A stretch of 64,000 bases of DNA from Prochlorococcus sp. AG-402-G10. Its GTDB lineage: Bacteria; Cyanobacteriota; Cyanobacteriia; PCC-6307; Cyanobiaceae. The notes beneath the pieces were generated by a model, which did not search any database, was not told the DNA's origin, and worked only from the letters and a program-made list of their open reading frames with translations. The number at the start of each line of letters is the position of its first letter. Positions within the stretch are counted from its first letter, which is position 1. Both the position numbers and the translations under genes were made by a program. This document shows, in pieces, positions 1 to 8,869 of this stretch. Location of the stretch: the NCBI GenBank assembly GCA_003279445.1, contig QCHT01000001.1, forward strand, positions 124,001 through 188,000, read 5' to 3'.

Positions 1-569
1 CTTCGAATTTCATCATCTCTTCCTATTACTGGGTCAAGTTTTCCTTCTTTGGCTTCATTGGTTAAATCTCTTCCATACCTTTCAAGAGATTCATATTGCC
101 CTTCAGGATTTTGATCTGTCACCTTTTGTCCTCCTCTAATTTTATTGATAATTTGAGATAGAAGTTCATTATCAATTTTTTCATGCAAAAGAATTCTTTT
201 GATGGCCCCACCTTCTTCCGATAAGGTAAGAAGTAAGTGTTCCACTGAAATGAAATTGTCTTTAAGAGACTTTTTTATTTGATCTGATCTGTTTATTGTA
301 GCTTCTACTTCTCTGCTAATAAATAGTTCAGTTGGCTTTTCTTTCAATCTAGGTTTTGATTTTAATAACTCCTCAATTACATCTCTTATTTTTTTGATTG
401 ACCCATTACTCTTTATTATGATTTTTTCTACTAGCTCACTCTTGTAAAGTAAAGAACTAAAGATATGCTCATTGTCTATATATTGATGGCAATATTTCTT
501 AGCAGTTTCTTGTGCGTAGATGATTGACGACCATGCTTCTTCTGTAAAGTTTTCTTGTTTGAGTTGCAT
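1..569 (-). CDS. clpB: ClpB-family AAA+ disaggregase, N-terminal part (runs off the window)
   Basis: Read on the minus strand from an ATG at 569, about 189 codons stay open to the left edge, so only the N-terminus is present. It starts [16 protein letters not shown], typical of the ClpB N domain (double Clp_N repeat, residues about 1-150), and ends with [20 protein letters not shown], the linker that precedes the first AAA+ module in ClpB/ClpC. ClpB is a cytoplasmic hexameric ATPase that works with DnaK to rescue aggregated proteins. Cyanobacteria often carry two ClpB paralogues; the divergent N domain may mean this is the second, non-heat-shock type, which is inference. No CIRCE-type operator is visible upstream. 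Confidence 0.85.
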   Translation of the reverse strand, partial: MQLKQENFTEEAWSSIIYAQETAKKYCHQYIDNEHIFSSLLYKSELVEKIIIKSNGSIKKIRDVIEELLKSKPRLKEKPTELFISREVEATINRSDQIKKSLKDNFISVEHLLLTLSEEGGAIKRILLHEKIDNELLSQIINKIRGGQKVTDQNPEGQYESLERYGRDLTNEAKEGKLDPVIGRDDEIR

Positions 570-626
570 AATAATATTCTTTTCTTATTTATTAGATTAT
601 GTAGGATTACTTTAGTTCTGATTAGT

Positions 627-658
627 GGGGTTACCGCCTTACTTTTTTCGGTAAGCCC
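627..658 (-). promoter_or_regulatory. GC-rich hairpin in the presumed clpB leader
   Basis: The arms 627-636 (GGGGTTACCG) and 649-658 (CGGTAAGCCC) pair over ten positions with a single mismatch, around a 12-base loop. A shorter competing hairpin (CTTAC/GTAAG) uses part of the loop. It begins 58 bases upstream of the clpB ATG, so it would sit inside the leader if transcription starts near the TATAGT at 693-688. On the plus strand it is followed by a short T-rich tract, so a plus-strand terminator is an alternative reading. Confidence 0.4.
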
Positions 659-847
659 TATTTTGTTCGGTTATTTCTATAAACTGAACTATAATGAAGC
701 CAAATTAAATTAACTGCAGATAATTGAAGCAGATTCAAAGTCTAATTATTAGTGGCCTTACTAATATTATTAAACAGAATCATGGCTATTAAATCGATTT
801 AACATTTTTGATTGAGATATCTTTTATAACCTCAAATAGATAAAATA

Positions 848-880
848 ATCTCCCATGTTAGAAGCCCTAACATGGGAGAT
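848..880 (-). terminator. Intrinsic terminator of petE
   Basis: A perfect 14-base-pair inverted repeat (arms 848-861 and 867-880) encloses a 5-base loop. On the minus strand it follows the petE stop codon by about 55 bases and is followed by a TTATTTTA tract, as expected of a rho-independent terminator. It is the strongest hairpin seen in the window. Confidence 0.85.
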
Positions 881-935
881 ATAATCTGAATGGTAATTAA
901 ACAATCAGATTTTTATAATTCAAGATAATTAAGTT

Positions 936-1295
936 CTAATTAACAACAACCTTTCCTACCATGCCAGCGCCTCTATGGGGTTCACAGTAGTAATCATAGG
1001 TGCCTGCTGCAGAGAAGGTCTCTTCCCATGACTCGCCAGGTGCAAAAGCAAGATCGGGATGACTTAATTCATCATGTCCTTCAAAGACTGCATTGTGAGG
1101 TGCCAATTTGTTATTAACAAACTTGACTGTGTCTCCTGTGGAAATGCTGACTGAGCTGGGCTCAAAAGCAAGCATTCCAGCATCTGTGCCGAGTTTTACC
1201 TCAACTGTTTTAGCTTGTACTGTGCTTACTCCAAAGACAAGGACTAGAAGCAGGGCAAAGCTTGCTGTAACTACTGATCGAAGCATTGAAGCCAT
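936..1295 (-). CDS. petE: Plastocyanin precursor
   Basis: Small blue-copper protein that carries electrons from cytochrome b6f to photosystem I in the thylakoid lumen. The 119-residue precursor has a signal peptide (hydrophobic core about residues 10-24) with likely cleavage after VQA at residue 28. The four copper ligands are visible: H67 (APHNA), C104 (YYCEPH), H107 and M112 (GAGMVG). Length and motifs fit the family well. The start codon lies only 32 bases after the upstream epimerase stop, so petE either shares the hemE-epimerase transcript or has a promoter inside the epimerase gene. A strong terminator follows at 848-880. Confidence 0.97.
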   Translation of the reverse strand: MASMLRSVVTASFALLLVLVFGVSTVQAKTVEVKLGTDAGMLAFEPSSVSISTGDTVKFVNNKLAPHNAVFEGHDELSHPDLAFAPGESWEETFSAAGTYDYYCEPHRGAGMVGKVVVN

Positions 1296-1327
1296 TTGTT
1301 TCTTTATTTCTTTAATTATATTACCTT

Positions 1328-2326
1328 CTAAGTCAACTTTTTAACTTTTGGTAGCCCCGATCGATTAAGAATTTCATTTAATGACTTCGCATAACTATTT
1401 CCACCAAAGTCTTCAGGGCTTGTGGCTGGTTCATGTGTGAAATGACGTTGCTTAATACTGAGCCTGTCCCAACTGCTAATTTTGATTGGGAGAATTTTCA
1501 CTAGAGCATCTATTAGCCAGCCCCATAAAGGTATTTGAGGAACCTTTCTCATTCCATTCCATTGCAGTAATGCGTTAATTACTTGGTCTATCGATATATA
1601 AGCTTGGCCGAGTACTAACTTCAGAATTTTCCCATCACTTGGTTTTTGGGAAACTGGATATTGATTTGATATCAGTTTCCCACATATGAATGCAATGTCT
1701 TGAGCATGAATGAAATGAAATCTCGAATAACCTTTAAAAAATCTGGCAAGCCAAAGCCATTTGGAGGCTTCTTGAAGACCTTGAGTTAAATAACTAGCTG
1801 GGAATAGTCCAGATTGGTTGTATCTCCCCCCAAATACTAATGTTGGGAAAACAGCTACTATCTTTGGAGCTAAAAAATGTTTTTCAAGTTCTTGAAGACA
1901 TTTAGCCTTAGTTTGAATATATTCAGTTCCTAAATACTCTGCTTGGGGTAATTTATTCAGCTTTTTATCTAAAATACTTGCAGTTGAAAAGTAAATGAAT
2001 TTTTCCAGATAATCAGGATTTAAATAGGAAAGTAGTTTTTTTACTGCAATTATATTCACTTGTTTTGTCCTTTCTATATCTCCCCAAGCAGTTGCTGTAT
2101 GAATTACATGAGTCACTTGGGCCAAGTCTTCCGAAAAGATTTCTGGTTCTCTTAGGTCACCAATTAATAACTTGATTCTTGGATTATTTGGATTTATAGC
2201 AGTTAACTTTTTAGGCTCTCTTATCCATAGAAGCAAATTAGCGTCAGTGTTTTTTAATAACCAGTCACTGGTGTATTGACCAACACAGCCACTTGCTCCT
2301 GTAACGAGTATTCGAGCTTTTCTCAA
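1328..2326 (-). CDS. NAD(P)-dependent epimerase/dehydratase family protein
   Basis: A 332-residue short-chain dehydrogenase of the extended type. The Rossmann nucleotide-binding motif GASGCVG is at residues 10-16, right after the first beta strand. Weak matches to the catalytic region follow (ATAWGD, then FIYFSTAS and [10 protein letters not shown]), where the usual YxxxK is replaced by YIQTK. The substrate cannot be told from sequence; relatives act on nucleotide sugars, flavonoids or steroids. Its start overlaps the hemE stop by four bases, which suggests translational coupling, and petE follows 32 bases downstream. A role linked to tetrapyrroles is possible from context only. Confidence 0.8.
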   Translation of the reverse strand: MRKARILVTGASGCVGQYTSDWLLKNTDANLLLWIREPKKLTAINPNNPRIKLLIGDLREPEIFSEDLAQVTHVIHTATAWGDIERTKQVNIIAVKKLLSYLNPDYLEKFIYFSTASILDKKLNKLPQAEYLGTEYIQTKAKCLQELEKHFLAPKIVAVFPTLVFGGRYNQSGLFPASYLTQGLQEASKWLWLARFFKGYSRFHFIHAQDIAFICGKLISNQYPVSQKPSDGKILKLVLGQAYISIDQVINALLQWNGMRKVPQIPLWGWLIDALVKILPIKISSWDRLSIKQRHFTHEPATSPEDFGGNSYAKSLNEILNRSGLPKVKKLT

Positions 2327-3378
2327 AGGTTTGATATTAATTCATTTACGTTTTTGCCAGCCTCAAAGAAAACCCTTGCATTTTCTTCTGGAGTTCCTGG
2401 AAGAATTCCATGACCAAGATTTAAGATGTGTTTTCTACCTTTTGCTTTAATCACAGTGTCAACAATTCTATTTTGAATCATTTCGGGGGTTCCAAAAAGT
2501 AGACCTGGATCGACATTGCCTTGAATGCCAATTCCTTCAGGGAGGCGAGAACAACCTTCGGCCATGTCTACTGTCCAATCTAATGAAACTATATCTACAC
2601 CAGTCGAAGCCATTCTTTCTAAAACTCCTGCGCTACCAGAAATGTATAGGATCATTGGAGTGTCAGGATGTGTTTGCTTTACTAACTGAACAACTTTTCT
2701 TTGATATGGGGCTGCAAAATTGTCATAATCAATAGGGCTTAATTGGCCAGCCCAGGAGTCGAACATCTGAACAACCTGAGCTCCTGAGTCAATTTGATAT
2801 CTTAAATATTTTGCAATTGATTCAGCAAAATGATCAAGTAATTTATGTAATAAATCAGGCTGCTGGAAAGCCATTGCTTTTATAACGGCATAATTTTTAC
2901 TGCTTTTCCCTTCAACTACATATGCCGCAAGAGTCCAAGGGGCGCCAACAAAACCTAATACTGCAGCTTCGTTTCTCACACTTTCTCGAAGTCTTCCTAG
3001 GACTTCACCAACGAAAGGAAGACTTTTTTGAGGTTCGAGATTTATTAAATTCTTAATTTGTTCTTTGGTACGAATTGGTTCGTTTATGAGCGGGCCTTTG
3101 CTTTCGACAATGTCGAAGTCAATTCCCATCCCAGGTAGTGGAGTCAAGATATCAGAAAAAAGAATTACTCCGTCAGGTTTAAATTCTCTAAATGGCTGCA
3201 TTGATATTTCATATGAAAGATCAGGGTTCTCTGACCTCTCTCGAAAGCTTGGATGATTATCTCTTAGATCCCTATATACCTTCATATACCTTCCGGCTTG
3301 TCTCATCATCCAAACAGGAGGCCTGCTTACTGATTCACCACGAGCAGCACGGAGTAATAATGGAATAGTTTCAGTCAT
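2323..3378 (-). CDS. hemE: Uroporphyrinogen decarboxylase
   Basis: Converts uroporphyrinogen III to coproporphyrinogen III by removing four carboxyl groups, on the route to heme and chlorophyll in the cytoplasm. The 351-residue length is normal. The N-terminal signature [13 protein letters not shown] (residues 19-31) and the catalytic aspartate in [12 protein letters not shown] (D76) are both present, as is the C-terminal [14 protein letters not shown] motif. It overlaps the downstream epimerase gene by four bases. The 128-base gap upstream, before glgB, is the likely site of its promoter, although no clear -35/-10 pair stands out. Confidence 0.97.
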   Translation of the reverse strand: MTETIPLLLRAARGESVSRPPVWMMRQAGRYMKVYRDLRDNHPSFRERSENPDLSYEISMQPFREFKPDGVILFSDILTPLPGMGIDFDIVESKGPLINEPIRTKEQIKNLINLEPQKSLPFVGEVLGRLRESVRNEAAVLGFVGAPWTLAAYVVEGKSSKNYAVIKAMAFQQPDLLHKLLDHFAESIAKYLRYQIDSGAQVVQMFDSWAGQLSPIDYDNFAAPYQRKVVQLVKQTHPDTPMILYISGSAGVLERMASTGVDIVSLDWTVDMAEGCSRLPEGIGIQGNVDPGLLFGTPEMIQNRIVDTVIKAKGRKHILNLGHGILPGTPEENARVFFEAGKNVNELISNL

Positions 3379-3506
3379 TTTCTATCGGGTTAAGTCAAAA
3401 ATTTACTGGAGAGGGAACTCTAAATGATCAAGAAAGCTCTTTAGAAAGGATTTTCTTTACACCTTTTTGGACTTTCCTTTGAATTTGAAATCTAAGACAT
3501 TTGTAT

Positions 3507-5786
3507 TTAGATTCTTTTAGAGCCTTCATTTTTTTTGTGTTTTAAGACAATGACGCTTAATGGTGGTAATGAAAGCTCAAGAGCATTTTCGTACCCATGA
3601 ATTTCCCATTTATCAGAAATTTTGCCACCTAGGTTTCCTACGTTAGATCCACCATATTTATCAGAATCAGTATTAAATATCTCTTTGTAAAATCCTTCCA
3701 CGGGAACGCCAACTCTGTAATTTGAATGAACTTCTGGTGTGAAGTTTGCTACAACAATTAGCCATTGGCCTGTTTGACTTTCTCTTCTCATAAAACTAAT
3801 AACAGAATTTGAATTATCTTTGCAATCTATCCACTGAAATCCATATTCGTTAAAATCATCTCTCCATAATGCTGGTTGGGATTTATAAAGTGAATTAAGA
3901 TCGTCAATTAGTCTGTTAATCCCTTTGTGAGGCTCATGTTCTAAAAGTTCCCACTGAAGATCATCCCATACATTCCATTCTTGTCTTTGTCCAAACTCCA
4001 TGCCCATAAATATTGTTTTTTTACCTGGATGTGTCCACATATAAGCAAGCAAAGCCCTGGTATTTGCATATTTTTTCCAATCATCTCCTGGCATCTTATG
4101 CAAAAGATGACTCTTGCCATGAACAACTTCGTCATGGCTCAAAGAGAGCATGAAATTCTCAGTGTAGTTATAACAAATTGAAAAGGTAACATTATTCTGG
4201 TGGAACTGTCTAAACCAAGGATCTATTTCAAAATAATCAAGCATATCGTGCATCCAACCCATGTTCCATTTTAGGTTGAACCCAAGTCCGCCTGCATCTG
4301 TTGGTTTAGTCACCCCATTCCAGGTTGTTGATTCTTCTGCAATAGATAGAGCTCCTGGAAAATGTTGAAATAGAACATGATTGGCTTGTTGAAGGAAATT
4401 AACTGCTTCATAATTTTCATTGCCTCCATCTTTGTTAGGAATCCACTCCCCCTCTGGTCTCAAATAGTCTCTGTAAAGCATAGAAGCAACTGCGTCTACT
4501 CTTATCCCATCTAAATGGAACTGCTCGAACCAATAAACAAGATTAGCTACAAGAAAATTCCTCACTTCATTGCGACTGTAATTGAAGATTAATGTGCCCC
4601 ATTCTTTGTGTTCACCTATTCGGGGATCTGAATGCTCATAAAGATGAGAACCATCAAAGAAAGCTAAGCCATGCTCATCTTTAGGAAAATGTCCTGGGAC
4701 CCAATCAAGAATTACCCCTATTCCTTCCTCATGACACCTGTCAATGAAAGCTCGAAATTCATCTGGGTTGCCATATCTACTCGTTGGTGCGTACCAGCCT
4801 GTAACTTGATATCCCCATGAACCATCAAATGGATGCTCTGAGATTGGCATCAATTCTATATGCGTAAAACCTCTGGCTTTTACATAAGGTATTAGCTTTT
4901 CAGTTAATTCAGGGTATGTAAGCAATCTTGTCTCTGGCTTAAGGTCTGCAGCTGGAACAGGTTCCCTTTTGTGACCATCTTTTTCTATAAAAGGATCGTT
5001 TGTAGAAGCATGCATCCAGCTTCCTAGGTGCATTTCATATACAGATATTGGTTTGTTTAATTGATCTGTTTTATCTCTTCTAGTCATCCATTCTGCGTCT
5101 TTCCAGTTGTATTGATCAAGAGCATTAATTATCGAACTTTGTGCAGGTCTTATTTCATGTTGGAAGCCATAGGGGTCTGCCTTTTGGTAACAGTGTCCCT
5201 CCTGAGAACGGACTTCATATTTATACAGGTCACCCTTTTTAAGTTCAGGTATAAATAGTTCCCAAATTCCCCCAAGTCTTTTTTGCATGGGATGGTATCT
5301 CCCATCCCATGCATTCATTTCTCCAATGACGGAAACACTAAGTGCGTGAGGTGCCCAGAGGCAAAACATTACACCGTCAATTCCTTCTATAGTTGTTAGA
5401 TGAGCTCCCATCCTTCGCCAAATATGGTGATGGTTACCCTCAGCAAATAGGTGTCTATCAATTTCCCCCATCCATTCATGTCTAAATGCCCATGGATCAA
5501 ATTGAGTATGATTAATGCCTCCTCTTAAAACGTTTACTTGGTAGTTGCTGCCTGGGTTCTCATCTAGAAGTGTTTCGAAGATCCAAGGGTGGATTTGATT
5601 CGTTAATGATATTTGTTGTTCATTTAATAGCAAAGTAACTTGATCTGCTTCTGGCATCCAAACCCTTACTGCCCATTTATCTTCAAATGGTTGTGGGCCA
5701 AGAAATCCTAGGGGATTATCATTTCGACAATCTGAAAGTCTCTTCCCTTCATCTGCCATCCAGTCCATAACAATACTGGTTGACAT
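3507..5786 (-). CDS. glgB: 1,4-alpha-glucan branching enzyme
   Basis: Introduces alpha-1,6 branches into glycogen, the carbon store built during the day. At 759 residues it has the full bacterial layout: an N-terminal carbohydrate-binding module, then a CBM48 module ([22 protein letters not shown]), a GH13 barrel and a C-terminal all-beta domain. The catalytic nucleophile is D431 ([10 protein letters not shown]), the acid E484 (SIAEEST) and the transition-state His-Asp pair lies in [10 protein letters not shown]. The glycogen synthase gene glgA lies about 28 kb away in this window, so the two are not one operon. hemE follows after 128 bases. Confidence 0.97.
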   Translation of the reverse strand: MSTSIVMDWMADEGKRLSDCRNDNPLGFLGPQPFEDKWAVRVWMPEADQVTLLLNEQQISLTNQIHPWIFETLLDENPGSNYQVNVLRGGINHTQFDPWAFRHEWMGEIDRHLFAEGNHHHIWRRMGAHLTTIEGIDGVMFCLWAPHALSVSVIGEMNAWDGRYHPMQKRLGGIWELFIPELKKGDLYKYEVRSQEGHCYQKADPYGFQHEIRPAQSSIINALDQYNWKDAEWMTRRDKTDQLNKPISVYEMHLGSWMHASTNDPFIEKDGHKREPVPAADLKPETRLLTYPELTEKLIPYVKARGFTHIELMPISEHPFDGSWGYQVTGWYAPTSRYGNPDEFRAFIDRCHEEGIGVILDWVPGHFPKDEHGLAFFDGSHLYEHSDPRIGEHKEWGTLIFNYSRNEVRNFLVANLVYWFEQFHLDGIRVDAVASMLYRDYLRPEGEWIPNKDGGNENYEAVNFLQQANHVLFQHFPGALSIAEESTTWNGVTKPTDAGGLGFNLKWNMGWMHDMLDYFEIDPWFRQFHQNNVTFSICYNYTENFMLSLSHDEVVHGKSHLLHKMPGDDWKKYANTRALLAYMWTHPGKKTIFMGMEFGQRQEWNVWDDLQWELLEHEPHKGINRLIDDLNSLYKSQPALWRDDFNEYGFQWIDCKDNSNSVISFMRRESQTGQWLIVVANFTPEVHSNYRVGVPVEGFYKEIFNTDSDKYGGSNVGNLGGKISDKWEIHGYENALELSLPPLSVIVLKHKKNEGSKRI

Positions 5787-5841
5787 AACTAAATAGCAGA
5801 TAGAAAGTCGAGCTTATCTGATTGAAGGTAGTCTTGGGAAT

Positions 5842-7413
5842 CTATCTTTGAAAAAGTGGACTGATTCTTAAATTCGAGTTGATAAGGTCAAGTGAAATAG
5901 TTGTTATTAAGGAATAAGGACTTGGAGCGGCACAGGGCTTGTCAGTTCTACCTGGGTTTATTGCTATCGCTGGCCAGGATGAACCAGAAATAGAAATTCG
6001 TAATTTTGACCCCTTGGGGAAGAGTGCAAGGAATGGTTGGAGTTTTATGACTCTTTCTTGGATGATTTTACAACTTTTGCCTCTTAATCTAGTCACTCCT
6101 GTTGAAAGTTGATTGACTTCTGAATGGTTTAAATAAAGGATTGATAAGGCAATAAATAGGTCAAAACCTTCTGTATCGGAACTTGCTCTAACATTTAGGA
6201 CAGGTGTGCCTTCTATAAGGTTATCTAGTTCAAATTGATCACTGGTAAATGTTGCTACATCGCCTCTTTGATCGAGTTCAGTTCTAAGTGCTTTTCCTGG
6301 AGAATCACTTAAATGTCCACCAATTGATGGTATGGGTCTCCAAGGGTCATGAACTATATTTAAAAAACCTTTGCCGTCTGGGAAGTTCACAAGCTTTCCA
6401 TCTTTAGAGCTTGCGCAAGCTAATCCAGAACTTGTAAGAGACCAGGAAGTAAAATGGCTTTGATTTCTTATGTCTTCTCTAGATTCCCATTTTTCACTTG
6501 TTATATTCCATAGCTTTTTGTAAGGCATATGTTTATTTAAATTATCTCCTTTTAAGTATCTGTTGAAGAAATCTAGTTGAATTTTGTTTGTCTCGTCCCA
6601 CCATTGAAGATGCGATGCTGGACCAATGCAAAGATATGGCTGCCCTCCCTTTTTTATTGACTTTTGATAAATGTCTATTATCCCTCTTAAATGAGGATCC
6701 CACCAACCTCCAATTAATAGCATAGGTTGCTTTATCCAACTGTCTAATGGTGTATGTACCTCCCATTCTGAAGACAATCTCTCAGAAGCTGTAAGCCATT
6801 TGCTTGCTAATCCACATGGGTCATATTTCTTTAGAATTTGAGGGCCGTCTCTTAGGTACTTCCCATTTTCAAGACTTTCCCTAACTTCATACCACCCTTT
6901 CCAATCCTTTGATCTGCGAAGCTTCTGCGCTGCCAATTGTAGTCCCCATGAGAGGCCAATTTGCCACCAGAAAGCTTCTCCTTCGCAGCTCCAATGAATG
7001 TCTTCATGCAGTCCAGTCATGGCTGGTGCGAGACATTCTGGCGGAGGACTACCTTGTTCACCTAATAGTTGGGTAAGACCTTGATATGAGAATCCATAGG
7101 TACCTAGTAGGCCATTGCATTCAGGCAAAGATCTTACCCACGCGTGTGTTTGTGTTGTATCAGACGCCTCTTGTTGAAACCCCATGAACTCTCCTTGCGA
7201 GTCTCCTTGGCCCCGAACGTCCTGGACTATTACAAGATAACCATTGCTTGCCCACCATGATGGATGTGCGTATGTCACTGTTGAGGCAATTTGTCTTCCA
7301 TATGGTTGTCTCATTAGTAGGGCTGGCCACGGACCTCTGCCTTCTGGTTTCCATAGTCTGGATTTAAGCTTTATCCCATCACTAAGTGTTAATGTTCTTT
7401 CAAAGTAGTCCAC
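5842..7413 (-). CDS. CocE/NonD-family (X-Pro dipeptidyl-peptidase-like) hydrolase
   Basis: A 523-residue alpha/beta hydrolase of the PF02129 (S15) family. It starts with the typical region of the family (SDGIKLKSRLWKPEG), has QDVRGQGDSQGEF at about residues 64-76 and the nucleophile elbow YGFSYQG with S109. The C-terminal half contains the jelly-roll PepX_C-type domain that ends with a SGSSWPAIAINPG motif. Family members cleave esters or proline-containing peptides; the substrate here is unknown. No signal peptide is seen, so a cytoplasmic role is likely. It sits 55 bases upstream of glgB on the same strand, without an obvious functional link. Confidence 0.88.
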   Translation of the reverse strand: MDYFERTLTLSDGIKLKSRLWKPEGRGPWPALLMRQPYGRQIASTVTYAHPSWWASNGYLVIVQDVRGQGDSQGEFMGFQQEASDTTQTHAWVRSLPECNGLLGTYGFSYQGLTQLLGEQGSPPPECLAPAMTGLHEDIHWSCEGEAFWWQIGLSWGLQLAAQKLRRSKDWKGWYEVRESLENGKYLRDGPQILKKYDPCGLASKWLTASERLSSEWEVHTPLDSWIKQPMLLIGGWWDPHLRGIIDIYQKSIKKGGQPYLCIGPASHLQWWDETNKIQLDFFNRYLKGDNLNKHMPYKKLWNITSEKWESREDIRNQSHFTSWSLTSSGLACASSKDGKLVNFPDGKGFLNIVHDPWRPIPSIGGHLSDSPGKALRTELDQRGDVATFTSDQFELDNLIEGTPVLNVRASSDTEGFDLFIALSILYLNHSEVNQLSTGVTRLRGKSCKIIQERVIKLQPFLALFPKGSKLRISISGSSWPAIAINPGRTDKPCAAPSPYSLITTISLDLINSNLRISPLFQR

Positions 7414-7433
7414 TGATTTTTATAGCTCCTTTT

Positions 7434-7703
7434 TTATTTTATTTGTGGACAATACATTGCAATTACATAGATACTAAGAATCTCAGCGTTGAGTGGAGTT
7501 AAATTCTTATTTCGACTAATTTCTTCGATTACTTCTTCCGAGCTTGTTTTTACTCCCTGAGCATTATAGGCTTCGAATTTCTTGCATAAAGCTTTTGCTT
7601 CTTCTGGATTGGCTTTTACATTTTCTAATAGTTTAGATTGTCCATATACCGCTGTAGCAGATGTGATTGAAGAGATTACAATTAATGCTGTTAAAAGCCT
7701 CAT
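7434..7703 (-). CDS. Small exported protein of unknown function
   Basis: An 89-residue product beginning with a clear Sec-type signal sequence (MRLLTALIVISSITSATAVYG, cleavage perhaps after ATA or VYG). The mature part is short, charged and mostly helical in composition, with two cysteines (ALCKKF and MYCPQI) that could pair in the periplasm. I do not recognise the family. It ends 20 bases before the CocE-type hydrolase start on the same strand and may be cotranscribed with it. Confidence 0.7.
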   Translation of the reverse strand: MRLLTALIVISSITSATAVYGQSKLLENVKANPEEAKALCKKFEAYNAQGVKTSSEEVIEEISRNKNLTPLNAEILSIYVIAMYCPQIK

Positions 7704-7764
7704 CTTAGACTAGGTTATTTTTCTCTGATTGAATTTCAGATTAACTCATTTAGTCAAGTATTAC

Positions 7765-8160
7765 TTAAGCTTTTTCCTTGGCCTTATTGATCCATTGAAT
7801 TATCTTCTTAAAACTTGTCTTTGGTGTTTCGGAAGTTCCAAGGATTATTTCTAATCGAGTTACCTTGGTATGTATCGCTTCAGGATAAGAATTTGCTAAT
7901 GCTTTAACTGATGGGATGCCAGAGTGCATTAGTAGGGCTGCTTCATCTTGTTGAAGATCTAAATCACAAATAAAAGTGGCGATGCATCTAAGGCATCGAA
8001 AATTTCTAATGCTTCCACAGCCTTTCCCTACAAGTTCAAATACATCTCTATCTGTAAGAACCTTGATTTGATTCCAGGTATTAATTCCTTTTTTCCTGAG
8101 GAGAGTCTCTTCCTTTTTAAAAGATGCCGTGAGCTTATTGAACTCTTTGATATTGTCCAC
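7765..8160 (-). CDS. DUF4332-like helix-hairpin-helix protein
   Basis: A 131-residue soluble protein. The text has the periodic pattern of DUF4332, a cyanobacterial family with helix-hairpin-helix character: LLRKKGINTWNQIKVL followed later by ALLMHSGIPSVKALANSYPEAI, two repeats of 'element, short loop, element'. Such repeats often bind DNA or protein, but no activity is known. It lies between ycf51 (7 bases upstream) and the small exported protein, all on the minus strand. The family call is from pattern and memory of the family, so moderate. Confidence 0.65.
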   Translation of the reverse strand: MDNIKEFNKLTASFKKEETLLRKKGINTWNQIKVLTDRDVFELVGKGCGSIRNFRCLRCIATFICDLDLQQDEAALLMHSGIPSVKALANSYPEAIHTKVTRLEIILGTSETPKTSFKKIIQWINKAKEKA

Positions 8161-8167
8161 AATTTAG

Positions 8168-8800
8168 TTAAGTGATTTTTAGAAGTTCAGATAATTCTGG
8201 CGAGTCTTCATTTGTCTCATTAGGAAAGATCTCTGGACTTTGGTCTGTTAGTTCCTGTGAACTGACGACATCTTCTTTTTCATTTGCCGCATTAGTGGTC
8301 TCTATTTTATTGACTCTGTTTATTTCAGAGAGCTTTTCTTTTGGCTGAATGGTTGTTGTATTTGTCAAAGAATCTCTAATTGCTTCGCCAAGAATTATTG
8401 GCGTGCTTATCCCGGGACTGCGATCCTGTATTTTTCGAATACGTACAGTGATTTCTGCTCCATTACGCCCGCCTCCTTTTAAGTTCTCTGATAACTGCTG
8501 AAGTGATGGTTCAATCGCTTCTGATGGAAAATCTTCGTTCACCTGAGCTACTACAAGGTTCCCACCATTGTCAAATACGACAGGTGTGTACATTGCACCT
8601 TCAAACGTTCTGGGGGGTGTGTAACTTTCATTGAAAGCCCAACAACTGCCAGAAAGTAACAATGTGAATATAGCTGTTCCTACTAATCTAAATTTGACTC
8701 CCCAATTAAATAAAAAGGCAACTATAGTCATAAATCCGAGGCCTAGTCCTGACCAGGCTAGCCAAATGGTTGCCTCTTGTAAGAGCTGAGAAATTGACAT
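8168..8800 (-). CDS. ycf51: Ycf51-like protein (DUF2518)
   Basis: A 210-residue membrane protein. Two hydrophobic segments lie near the N-terminus (about residues 12-31 and 36-55), with FLFNWGVKFRLVGTAIF between them, the hallmark of the Ycf51/DUF2518 family found in cyanobacteria and some algal plastids. A conserved soluble domain follows (residues about 60-145), then a low-complexity acidic tail of about 65 residues that looks lineage-specific. Function is unknown. It is divergent from the tamB-like gene, sharing the 69-base gap as promoter region. Confidence 0.8.
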   Translation of the reverse strand: MSISQLLQEATIWLAWSGLGLGFMTIVAFLFNWGVKFRLVGTAIFTLLLSGSCWAFNESYTPPRTFEGAMYTPVVFDNGGNLVVAQVNEDFPSEAIEPSLQQLSENLKGGGRNGAEITVRIRKIQDRSPGISTPIILGEAIRDSLTNTTTIQPKEKLSEINRVNKIETTNAANEKEDVVSSQELTDQSPEIFPNETNEDSPELSELLKIT

Positions 8801-8869
8801 TTACTGGTTAAGACTTCATTCACTCCTTATAGTTCGTCTGCTCCCTAAAAGACACAAAGATCTATAGGA

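Larger units (their letters stand above)
570..935. other. Intergenic region between clpB and petE
   Basis: This 366-base AT-rich stretch separates clpB from petE, both on the minus strand. It holds the petE terminator hairpin (848-880), a second GC-rich hairpin (627-658) that would lie in the clpB leader, and a minus-strand TATAGT at 693-688 that could be the clpB -10 box. I found no convincing reading frame or tRNA in it. Confidence 0.6.

Noticed and set aside
3489-3513. Inverted repeat AATCTAA/TTAGATT at the glgB stop codon
   Set aside because: All-AT-rich stem overlapping the stop, no T-tract on the minus strand after it.
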